Below, piece after piece: positions 39,401-50,000 of a stretch of 64,000 nucleotides of DNA. The stretch covers positions 21,384 through 85,383 of the forward strand of contig OENT01000690.1 in the NCBI GenBank assembly GCA_900239685.1, written 5' to 3'. Positions within the stretch are counted from its first letter, which is position 1, and each line of letters starts with the position of its first letter. The notes under the pieces are model-generated. The model saw only the letters and a program-made list of their open reading frames with translations. It was not told the DNA's origin and made no database searches. The position numbers and the translations under genes were made by a program. Source of the stretch: Rotaria macrura (taxonomy: Eukaryota; Rotifera; Eurotatoria; Philodinida; Philodinidae).

Positions 39401-42400
39401 CAATTCGTGAGTGGCGTTAAAGGTAAAATTAATCGTTCGAATACAATAAGATAAATTCATTTCTCTTTTTTGTTTAGGAATAACTTATTGGTCAGCCAAC
39501 TTTCTTTGGGATTTAACAAACTATAGTGTATCGATGACGTTTTGCATTATTATATTTCTAGCCTTTAATATTCAATCCTATGTATATCAAATGAATTTTC
39601 TTTGTTTTTTCCTATTATTATTTTTGTATGGTTTCGCACTAATACCATTAATGTATTCCATAAATTATTTATTTCAAACTCCATCAACAGGTTTTGTTGT
39701 TATGTCGTCAATTAATATATTTATTGGATTAATGACAACAATATCAACAATAACGTTACAAAGCTTTGGAGATACATCGAGTTTGGGAAAAGTTAATAAT
39801 ATTTTAACGAAATTATTTTTAATATTCCCTCATTATTGTTTTGGACGAGGTTTATTTGATTTGGGTATAACATATGAGACGAACACACTTAGTCTTAAAT
39901 ATAGTTAGTTACTCGTCTAGTTTGCTTTTCAGATCTCATAGAAATCGTCGTTTGTTTATTGATTTATTTTTCTAGTTCCAAATTATGTTCCAATATCACC
40001 ATTTCAATTTAACCTTGTTGGCCGAAGTTTAATGTCACTTTGTATTCAAGGTGTTGTCTTTTTTATATTTGCAATACTTGTTCAATATCGATTTTTCATT
40101 TCACATCGGTAAGAAAACAGTAACATCAGATTAATATACTTTTATCAAATGTCATTTATATCTAGTTGTTGTATTCGTGTACCGAAACATTTATCATCGT
40201 CCAATGAAGATGAAGATGTAGCTGAAGAACGACAAAGAATTTATTCAGATCGTGATAATATGAGTGGTGATGTTTTACGTATGATAGATTTAGTTAAAGT
40301 ATGAATGTGAGAAGAGAAAAAGAAGAAGGAAATTTTTCTTCTATTATTGATAGATTTATGGTTGGAGCTTTGGAAAAAAATTTCCAGCTGTTAAAAAGAC
40401 ATGTGCTGGTGTTAAACAAGGTGAATGTTTTGGTTTATTAGGCATAAATGGTTCTGGAAAATCGACTACATTTAAAATGTTGACTGGAGAAATTTCAATG
40501 ACCAATGGAAATGCATTCATCAATAATTATAGTGTTGTGAAACAATTAAGTGCGGTTCATCAAAATTTAGGGTAAACACAAAAGATTGGCTGTATGATTA
40601 TAGATTCCTTTTCTTTTAGTTATTGTCCACAATTTGATGCACTTGATTCTTTATTAACAGCACGTGAACACCTTTATCTATATGCTCGTTTACGTGGAAT
40701 CAAAAGAAAAAACATGTCCTTTGTAAGTTTACTTTGATCATGGTTAATGGAATTCTCTCAGTCTAGAGCTCTCTCTTGAGTAGCGTGCATTCTGATGAAA
40801 GCTAATTATGCGTAGTAGAAATAAGAAGTAACGAAATCGTTAAGCAATCAAAAGAAAAATATGCAAATCATAAATATGTTTCGGTTCTATGAAATAGGAA
40901 AAGTATTTTGACTAAGAACAAAAATGAATCAATTTATTTTCATAGTGGAAAAAATTAATGCATCTGTTATACCCTGAAAGAAAATAGCATATTGTATCGA
41001 ACTATTTATTTTATTAAGTCGAAACTATAGAAAAAAGTATCGCTAAAATTCGAGACACCTTCTAAATGATAGTTAATGATCAACTGATCTCGTTTAGATT
41101 TCTGCTTAAGTAAAAAATTTCGGGCTGGTTCTGTTTGACACCTGTAATTTTGATAGTATAGACGACGTATTTGTGACGCCTTTAGAACCTATGATTAAAT
41201 CTTGACCCCAAGCATGACCATGATAGTTGCGAGTGGCTATAGAATCAGTTGTATTCATCTGTCTTAGTCACAATTATTAGTCAAAATGAGTATTTTGATA
41301 ATTATATCTATATCCATAGACTCCAAGGCGAAAAAGTGAATCCCAGTATCCTCTGTATCCCGGATACTAGGATTGGTAAGAAATCTTTGGATCCGTGGTA
41401 CGATGGGAATACAGATAATATAAGGGATATTCGAAGAACACAGGAAATATGATGAGGGTGCAAAGGATCATCGAGGCTGTTTTCTCCTGGGTAAAAAAAT
41501 GATGGAATGAGGTATCCTGAAGCAGGCGAATTGAAGTTTAGTCTTCTCGTTCTACACTATTTCGCTCAGGCAACTGTCTTGCAAGCATCGAATGAACGTT
41601 AGAAAAACGAACAATCAAATACCAAGCAACCTCTCTCATTATTATTTTGAACTTAATTCGTCATATCACATAAGACTATGCAGTGTACTTGAACACATAT
41701 GCAAAAATTCTATTCAAATCAATTGATATCGATTGAATGTCTTAACTAGTACTAAGTCGGTATTAAACACATTTTATAAATCGTATATAATGTGTATTTT
41801 ATTGAATTCATCGATTATTATCTTATGTGTCCTATATGTATCCTCTGAATTCGCTGGGTCCGGGATGTAGGAAATCCGCCCCCCCCCCTCCTTGATAGAA
41901 TCATGTAATCTTTGAAAGATAGAAATACATCTTTAGATTAATAGTGTTAATGTACCCACATTGAATCGAAAGTATTAGGAAAATGTTTGTTTTACAGATT
42001 ACTGAATGCTTGTTAAAACGACTTGGTCTTACACTTTGGGGTGATCGACCTGTAAAACAATATTCTGGTGGTAATAAACGTAAATTATCAACAGCTATTT
42101 CACTTATCGGAAATCCATCGATTATATTTATGGATGTAAGTTTGAGAATAAAATCTGTTCTACAGAACCCAAATAATTAATAATCAAAATCAGGAACCAA
42201 CAACTGGCATGGATGCACGCGCGAAAAGATTTCTATGGAATTGTATACTAGCATTAACTGGTAAAGATCATAAATCAGTTGTCATAACATCCCATTCAAT
42301 GGAAGAATGTGAAACATTATGTAATCGTACGTAGATTTTATGCTTATTTATTTATGTTTTTTTGAATGTATGGACTTTTTTCCTCAGGTCTGGTTATTAT

Positions 42401-42914
42401 GGTTAGTGGAGAATTCAAATGTCTTGGTAGTGTACAACATTTAAAAGCGAAGTAAAATGAAGTTTCTTGCTCTTGTTTTCAGAAATTCTTTTTCTTTTAT
42501 TCTGTTTAAAGATTTGGAGACGGTTATAATATAATTGTTCGATCAGATATTAATAGTGATACGGATAGTATTGTTAACTATATGAAACAGCGAATACCAG
42601 AAGTTTATCTTAAAGAAGAACATAATAAAATACTTCATTTTCGTGTGTCGACAAATGTTCCATTATATAAAATGTTTAGTGTTCTGGAAGAAGCACGACA
42701 CGAATTAGAGAACGTAATATTAGATTATACAATAACACAGGTAACGCTTGATGATGTATTCGTTAATTTTGCAAAAATACAAGAGGAAATTCAAGCGACA
42801 AAAAGAAACAACAGTAATGATGAACATAGTTGTTTGAAAAGGAATATTTTATATAAATTATTTCATAGAAAACACAAAAATATGATTCGTAAGTTAAATG
42901 ATTCTAGGCTTTAG
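21419..42914 (+). CDS. ABCA-subfamily full-length ABC transporter, 32 exons
   Basis: Exons: 21419-21484, 21542-21635, 21688-21823, 22177-22307, 22374-22570, 22637-22819, 22875-22922, 22972-23060, 26078-26923, 27011-27187, 27265-27366, 27421-27541, 28677-28806, 28863-28954, 29014-29218, 29280-29408, 29453-29792, 29854-30038, 30860-31125, 32254-32749, 32929-33523, 33603-33816, 39104-39422, 39478-39903, 39976-40108, 40166-40298, 40355-40571, 40620-40722, 41998-42135, 42194-42326, 42388-42451, 42512-42914. All are in frame except for one base missing in 40355-40571. Exons 4-5 have weak splice sites. The start ATG follows an in-frame TAA. The product is about 2,300 aa, the usual ABCA1-like size. 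It has an N-terminal membrane anchor ([13 protein letters not shown]), a large extracellular loop with an NNST repeat, a membrane block ([11 protein letters not shown] to LAAAAAGIIYF), NBD1 ([37 protein letters not shown]), a regulatory region ([12 protein letters not shown]), a second membrane half ([11 protein letters not shown]), NBD2 ([39 protein letters not shown]) and a C-terminal VFVNFA motif as in ABCA1. The likely role is ATP-driven lipid export or flipping at a membrane; the substrate cannot be read from sequence. Confidence 0.9.
23061..26077 (+). other. large ABCA intron 8 (3.0 kb)
   Basis: GT-AG intron between GTAAGA at 23061 and TTTTAG at 26077. It holds repeat-like sequence: several TCAACTGTCG/TCAAATGTCGG words at about 24640-24735 and related words with GACTTGAGCCCCGAAAGTTG at 25766-25785. 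The sequences TCCATTCTGTTAATAAAAGG and TCCAATCTGTCTATAAAGGA occur in the same orientation near 24625 and 25867. This may be a degraded transposon, but I could not define its ends. No gene recognised. Confidence 0.5.
26148..26229 (+). repeat. in-frame 12-nt repeat encoding NNST units
   Basis: About seven units of AAT-AAT-TCA-ACA type, some units with synonymous codons, encode [28 protein letters not shown] in exon 9 of the ABCA gene. Each NNST unit contains overlapping N-glycosylation sequons (N-N-S and N-S-T). The segment lies in the first large extracellular loop, so it could form a densely glycosylated patch. Codon variation between units suggests it is not brand new, but length variation between alleles is likely. 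Confidence 0.8.
27542..28676 (+). other. ABCA intron 12 (1.1 kb)
   Basis: GT-AG intron between GTAAAT and TTTCAG. It interrupts the first membrane-spanning block. Only short open frames are present; no gene and no clear long inverted repeat recognised. Confidence 0.5.
30039..30859 (+). other. ABCA intron 18 (0.8 kb)
   Basis: GT-AG intron splitting NBD1 just after the Walker B/D-loop start (DEPTA|GVDPFS). No gene or defined repeat recognised inside. Confidence 0.5.
31150..31515. mobile_element. intronic foldback element, 366 bp
   Basis: Nearly the whole element folds back on itself. The left arm starts CCCAGGGAAAAATTTTCGCT; the reverse complement of the right arm starts CCCAGTGAAAAATGTTCGCT. 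Both continue with long matching blocks (AAATTGAAATCGATTGATAA, TTATCGTAGATCATGAATTA). The arms are about 160 bp, with a short loop around 31315-31370. There is no coding capacity. It lies in ABCA intron 19, so it is removed by splicing, but its hairpin would be transcribed. Confidence 0.8.
34650..34954. mobile_element. short inverted-repeat element, about 305 bp
   Basis: The left end reads TCGAGAATCCCTCAACGGAT, then AAGGGAGTCCC. The reverse complement of the right end reads TCGAGCATCCCTTAAAGAAT, then AAGGGAGTCCC. Arms are about 40-50 bp with several gaps. No coding capacity. Ends are approximate. Confidence 0.5.
36984..37316 (+). CDS. possible small secreted protein nested in ABCA intron
   Basis: Open frame of 110 codons on the same strand as the host gene. 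It starts with a hydrophobic stretch ([13 protein letters not shown], residues about 10-22) that could be a signal peptide. A coding-like segment follows ([18 protein letters not shown], then [15 protein letters not shown]). A GTACGA donor-like site at 37255 would end an exon after MNLAM. I do not recognise the family and found no partner exon. It may be a gene fragment, a nested gene, or chance. Confidence 0.25.
   Translation: MFHLSYSNNLLIMLAIVLLLHLRMNLPLPLIKIDSTFVDLFSRYLPFGESSVGFLQYVPGKFANYCRSSGTLFVTLDTSGQNNDTMNLAMVRIIISMVSFTIHECLYLAY
37682..38030. mobile_element. GGATCCGATCGGAT inverted-repeat element, 349 bp
   Basis: The left end starts CCCAGGAGGATGATTCCGAC; the reverse complement of the right end starts CCCAGGTGAATGAATCCGAT. 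Both run into GATCCGATCGGAT. The interior is crowded with ATCGGATT/AATCCGAT words in both orientations. No coding capacity. A partial relative lies at 1597-1860 in opposite orientation, and GATCCGAT-type words continue weakly to about 38340. Confidence 0.7.
40723..41997 (+). other. ABCA intron 28 (1.3 kb)
   Basis: GT-AG intron within NBD2, between the Q-loop exon and the signature-motif exon. A C-rich run (C9) lies at about 41880. No gene or defined repeat recognised. Confidence 0.5.
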
Positions 42915-44042
42915 TTCTATATAAATAATGTAGTTAAATGAACTATTTAGAATCAACCAAACTTTAACGAGTCACTATATGGTATGTAGTCGTTTTAATC
43001 TTTGATATGCTTGTTTTTATTTTATTTTTCTATCATTTAGATAATATCTTTCTTTTAATGATATCTTGAAACATTGTAGAAAGACTGTCAAGAATCGTTT
43101 GATATTATCCACGCAATACTACAAAATACTCGAAAGTACAGAAGTTCCTTACTAATGATTTTATATGTAAGTTCAGAGCAATAGAATTAGCGTTGTTGGT
43201 TCATAGTTGATTATGCATTAATGAAAAATGAAGATATTGTATCTCTTTTAGATATTCGACGAATTCGCTCAACGACAAGTACTCGAGTTAATTTTTCTTT
43301 TATTCGAATCGTAATAAACTTGATATAAACCTACTGTAGCTTTATATTTGTATCATGACTAGGAACTATATTTTTGTATGAGGGATTTAATAATAAGATG
43401 AAATTTAAGATACGATTTTCACACTTTGGCGTTACAAACAGCATTACCATTGAATAGCATAGATGTTTGCGTTTCGTGTGTGAAGGGATGTGTGTATATG
43501 GTATTACGGTCATCGCCTACATACTATGAAATCAAATCACGATGTTTCGGAAGAGAAATGAACCGACCGAACTGTTAGAACTTTCGAACTGAACTCATAT
43601 AAGTGTGGATCGGCAAGAAACAGAAACTGTTTCCCTTCTGAAGAACGTAAAGGACGTCGAAGTTTATATGATTTATACAGGGAAAATGTTTTCAATTGTC
43701 ACAATTCCTACAACATATCATCGATTGTCAAAGCTGTTAAATTTGATTTTTCGAATTAGATGTCGTTGAAGCACTTAACGTGATTTTCTCGAAGAGCAAG
43801 GTCAGTTTGAAAAATTGTTTTCATTCAATTTATTTTTCGAAAAAGTAAATGGTATTTCATTTTCGCTTGTATTATTCACTTTTGCAATAAAGACTGATTC
43901 TGCCAGTGTCCCAGTTAAATCATTATTTTGCAAGCTAAGAGAATATTTACAAAACAATACCTATATGATAAGGAGAAATTCATTGATATTTATTTTGTAA
44001 GAATAGATTCTTAGATACTAGATCGAATTGTCATTCAAAGCA
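42915..44042. other. spacer between convergent genes
   Basis: About 1.1 kb separates the ABCA stop from the megasynthase stop. No gene recognised. It must hold both 3' ends; the one canonical signal I see is the minus-strand AATAAA at 43989-43994. Confidence 0.6.
43989..43994 (-). promoter_or_regulatory. polyadenylation signal of the megasynthase gene
   Basis: AATAAA on the minus strand, about 50 nt past the TAG at 44043. Position and sequence fit a canonical eukaryotic poly(A) signal, but AT-rich sequence gives such hexamers by chance. Confidence 0.4.
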
Positions 44043-47000
44043 CTAATCTATTTGCATCCTTGTATCGTTATCGTTGATCATACCTCGATAGGCTAATTCA
44101 ATAAGGCGCGAAAGGCTGAATTCCAAATGTACATTTGATTCGAACTTTTGAGCTTCATTAATAGCTTGTTGTTTAGAAGATATTGGTGCTAGACAAGTTA
44201 TAGTACCTGAAATAATGACACGTGCATTTTCCATTATATTTGTATGAGCCAATAAGATGTTTGATTCATATGTTGTGTGACATGCTTGTGCGAGGCGATC
44301 AAAATCATCCATGCCAGGCAGATTAGCGTTTATCGCTAGACAACCATCGGGTTTTAGAATACTATTTAAATTAGAAAAAAACTGTTCTTTGTTCATATGA
44401 GCAGGCATTGCTTCTTCAACAAATGCATCAATGAAAATGATATCGTATCGATGAATTGTTTCGTTCACGTAACGGAAACCATCATCGACTATGATCTATT
44501 CGTATAGAAACAAAAAGGGATTAGATCACATAAGTGTATTCAATGTTGAACAACAATAGAGAGAGAGAGAACGAACTTGTAGGCAACCATTAACCATCAA
44601 CTCAGAGAGGTTGAAATATTCATACGCGAGTTCAATCACAGTTTCATCTATTTCAACGACATGAATTGAAACTGATGAGAAATAATGTCGAATCAACATA
44701 GGCATGATGGCACCACCCAGGCCTATGATCAGAACATGTTTTGCTTTTGGTCTACATATAAATGGGATAAAAAATAATTTCATATAAATATCACATGGTC
44801 GAAAAGGTTGCCGCAGATCGACAGCTGACTGCCATCCGAGCCATCCATTGTTTCCGAAATAGAGAACAAGAGTGTCGTCATAGAAACGTCCTACAGTAAC
44901 GTTGTAAGCGTCCAAAGATGATTGCCGTTCAGCAAAAATTATTTGTGGAGGTTCAGAACTGTGATGAACACTAATACACTTTGTTGGTGAACCAAACCAT
45001 TCAGTGTGTGCTGCAAAGTTATCATGAGGTAGAGCAAGTGAACAAGGTGCCAATCGATTGTGACCGGCAAATGTCACCCCAGGCAGTATTATTGACATTG
45101 CTTTGATTATACAACTAGGACCAATGTCGACAGGTCGAAGTTTGAGCTGGCGTTTTTCATAGGTGTGACACTAACGAGATAGAAAACAAGCAAGTCATTA
45201 TATTCCATTTTTTAAGTGCATGCATTTAATAACATGCTTACCTGTATTTGAGATGTAGATGATAGACGACAATGATTCCCTATGGTGATTAAATGTGCAT
45301 CATATAATATGTTCATGTCATCGATTATGACATCTTCACCAATCCGAGTACTAAATAGACGAAGAACAACAACGAGCCACTGTGTACCACCTAATAAGTA
45401 GCCTATCCATTGAGTGTACTGCACAAACATGATCATCGCTAGTGTGATGCGCCAATCTTTCTTCATACCATCTAGCAATGGATCAGTTTCAATGCTACAG
45501 TTATTGGAATCTAGTAGATATTTGTACCCAACATGAGCAACAATGGTATACGTAATTAAAAAAATGAGTGGTGTCAATATTAACAGATTGAGACTGTAAG
45601 ATAATTTCATGCTGAAAACGAGTATGAAGGCGAGTAGAAAAACATTGATTAAGTTCATGAGCATGTGTTGAAAGTCATCAAAGATAACTCGATGTGATGT
45701 TTGCATCGGTTGCTTGGCTATATGCGATCGATCATCATCGGGCAAGATGAAAGGCATGGTACGAGCTGGAACACCAAGAACAATATCACCTAGTTGAAAA
45801 AGAAAAACCAGTAACCTACATACATTTGTCTAACGATTGTGGAAACATCAGCAGTAAATATATGAATTATGCTTACCTTGGTCAATATTACTGGACGTCA
45901 AATCAACTCGTGTCAAGCAGCTCACCATAACATCTGATGAAAGGCAAACTCCTGAACGAATGATACAATTATTAGCAAGGAATGACCGACGACCGATTTG
46001 AATTCGGCCACTAACAACGCATTGACCGTTGGTGGTGATATCATATGGAAGAAAGCAAACTTCAGATGCCGTTGTTACACTCTGTTCAATAACCAACAGG
46101 TTTGGTGGTACTACCAGAAATGGAGTGAAATGTGCAATTTTTACATCATTAATTTCTATAGAGACGCCGAGCCATTGAAGAATCCATGGAGCGAACGAAT
46201 TAAAATCGTCAAAAACAGTTGATAGACAAGGAGCGAATGAATTAGTGACTAATTGACGTAGCCAAAATTGGAGAAGAAAAGGCCACGAATTGATCGAATG
46301 TGAGAAGTTTTCTTGAACATGACCAACTAGAAATCGAAGGATAAGAAGAGCAATGCTTGAACCGAAAAGAGACCATATGAGCCAACAGACTGGCAAGCTA
46401 CAGTATAATGGGAAGTAGTGCAGATTGTGCCAGCTAAACTTAACTATGAATCCATGCATAATAGCTGCTATTAGAATGGTAGCAAGCTGAAAGAGAGACT
46501 TATCATAAGTAAATTGACACGGACACGATTCTTCCTTATGTATTCCAGAAATCCGCCCTGTAATAGCTGTCAATGGTTCGCTAAAGACATAATTCTCCAT
46601 ATCAACTCGGTCATGTAAAACACACCGAGCACCAACAGAACAGTGAGATCCAATGCGAATTTCGTGCAAAGCGTAAGTACGATCATGATATGTGAGCGAG
46701 GAAAGGGTGACCTCGTTACCAATATAAGTGTCATCACCGATTTCGAGAAGCCATGGGACATCTATTCGACTGGTGTAAATAAACGTTCTTTTTCCGATGC
46801 ATGCGCCGCACAAACGAAGATAAGAATTATAAAATTGAGTACCGAGTAAATGGCTGAGCCAATATGTATTGAGTGACCATAATCGTCTTAGAAACCATAA
46901 ACGATAGTAAGTACATGAATACAATGAGTCTTGACGTCGTTGAGAAGGACCGTCGAGCAGCTTCATAAATATAAGATACTGCAACATATGCATCAATGGA

Positions 47001-50000
47001 ACGAAAAGTGCTTGAATTAAAAGAGTATCTAATCGAACGACGACAAGTATCGGCCATAGCCATTGCCACATGAGTAGAACGGTGCCTATAGTTTCAATGA
47101 GCCATGAAGATAGAGGTCGAATAGAATAATCAATATCATCTTCTTTCTTCCCTAGATCAAGCTCAGTATTGGAAAGAAATGGCTCCAAGGCCGATGCTAG
47201 CATGCGCACAGACGGATTTGCGAATAAAAGACTAACATCCATTCTTTCAAATAACTCTTGACGAATTAGATTCAAAGCACGCATTGCTCCTAGTGATGTA
47301 CCACCTAATTGGCCGAATGTATTTTCTATGTCAGGTAGCGATTTACAATGGAATGCTCGAATAAAAATATCTTGTAATTTGCTTTCAAGTGGTGAAAGAA
47401 TTCTCGGCATTGTATCCCTACCAACCGTATCTCGCAGCTGCAATAATTTTACGTTTAATGCATTTCTATCCACTTTACCATTAGAGCTTAGTGGCAATTC
47501 AGTAACAAATACCCATTTCAATGGAATCATGTATGAAGGTAAACGACTTCGACATGCAACAGTAATTTCCTCTTCCAGCTTATATGCTTCATAGATTTCT
47601 TTTACTAGAACGAAACTAACCAAAATATCATCATCTTCAAGACTTTGCACAGTCACAACACAATTAGCAATATAGGTCGATGATTCAATGATCACAGATT
47701 CGATTCCACCAAGTTCAACTCGTTGTCCCCTCACCTTGACTTGAAAATCTCGTCTACCCACAAAAGCTAGGTCACCCGATTCGAAGTCCAACCGAGCCAA
47801 GTCACCAGTTCTATAGCACTGCTCACCACCAATATCAATCAATACTTGTGAAGTCAGATCCACTCTTCCATAGTAGCCAGCAAACACGCCGACGCCTAGA
47901 TAAATTCCAACAAAAATGAGAAGTGACTTGAACATGCACGAGTAACGAATGATTTACCTCCAACGATGATTTCTCCGAGCTGTCCGGCTATTACTGGCTG
48001 TCGATATTCATCGAGAAGGTGAATGCGATAGCCCAACATTGGACGACCAATCGGTATTGAGATCATAGTGGATAGATCTTCTCGACGAACTTTGTAGAAA
48101 GTCGCAGCTTCCGTGATTTCTGCAGGTCCATAAGAATTCAAAATTTGACATTGGTCGTTAATAAAAGGTAAAATCTGGCGAAGTGTTGTACTAAACAGTT
48201 GTTCGCCTTCAAACACAAAATGCAGACAACAAGATCTTAGCTCAATTGACTGAACTCTGATATTCTATTGATTCAGTTCATTCACATTATATTGCAGACT
48301 GACACATAAGAATTAACTAGTCGCGAAAAATATATAGATCCTTTGCATGTGGCTATGAATCACCAGAAACATATTGATATAGGCTACTGATGTTTTTCAG
48401 CGATCTCGCAGTGATGCTCATCTCTGAATGATTATCATTAGGGATACTTCAAGTCTATATTTATGATTTATTTTTCTAGCTACAATAATACAAATCCCTT
48501 TAGCATGTTGTATCTTCAACAATTGATCTCAAATATTCTTTCAGATAGATGATTCCCTACGATTAATGATACTAAACGTATTACAGTATAGCAAATAAAG
48601 AACAGCCATTTTCATATCAGTCATAGTCCTTCCTGAGTATTTTTTCAAATTTGTCAACAATTATTCTACGCGATTTTCTCATCAATCGCGTTATTATTGG
48701 TATGTATCAGAGACTGAATAGCATTTTAGAAGTTGCACTCCTTCGTCAATTGATTTTGTCCATTACAGAAATACTAAGAGCAAATCACGTTTTCTTCAAC
48801 TTTATATGCTTTCTCAGGGTTTTTGCACTACAAGAAATTGATTGCACATGTTCGGAAGTTTTAAGATTCATATCTCAGAGAAACCTATCAAAACTATGGA
48901 AGTAGATATTACGGCAGAAAAATATCACCGAAATATTGATTTTACGGGGTTCTCGAAAATACTAGTTCGACTATACATGCGGCACTACTGCAGTGAAAAT
49001 TTCAATGTTTCACACAAATATTCCTTGTCATTACGTCCATGAATAACCTATAATTTATCTTATGATAAGGAACACCTATAAAAAAATTGTGATGCAAAAT
49101 CCATCGGAAACAGCACGAGGAACCTTCTACTCAGAACATCTACTGATTTTACAGGTTTACTACGAGTTATTGATTTTTATGAATCACACGATAACTCGAT
49201 CTATTCCTACATCGACGTAATCAATGCAATCGGTATGTGATTCAATCGATGAATTTCTCAAACTTATTCAAGTTTACCTCCTAGATACCACAAACGCACG
49301 TTCTTGATTCTCGATTGTGCATGCCGATTCTCGTCGAGAAACGTTCCTAGAGCGTTCACCCACGATGGCACGGGTGCGATAAAAGTTACATTCTTCTGCT
49401 GAATCACTCTTGTTACGTAGTCGAAATCGAGATGACCTCCGCTTTTGAGTACTACAAGACGAGCACCTCGAACAAGTGCACCATCGATTTCATCCAAGTG
49501 TACGTCGAAAGAAGAACTTGCGAGTTGAAGAACGACATCGTCTGTCTGTATGAAATGTGCTTGCATGTAGCCCATGAAGTTGCGATGCCGAATTTGAACG
49601 GCCTTCGGTGTACCTGTCGACCCCGATGTGAAAACAATGTGGGAGATTGACTCGGGTGTCACAGTTACTTCGGATAATGCTTTCATCTGAGCATCATTAA
49701 CAATATTGCTGTTGAAAAGTAGTGGATCAGAGAGGTCGACGAGTGGTAGACCTAGTTTACTGACATGAGAACGTGATAATTGATTTACAAGTATTAATTT
49801 GGTATTAGTTTGACGAGTGAGTGATTCCAGCCGATCGACAGGATCATTGGGATTGAGAGGAGCATAAATGCCACCCGACATCATAATGCTCATGATTCCG
49901 ATAATCATTTCAAGACTTCGATCGACACATTGACATATAATATCGCCGAGCTGAACATGTTTTTCAGTGACCAAATGACACGACAGTTGCTGAACTCGGA

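Noticed and set aside
46570-46849. Several overlapping frames on both strands within the megasynthase, such as 46643-46849 and 46827-47069
   Set aside because: They are shadows of the long coding exon 47895-45877.
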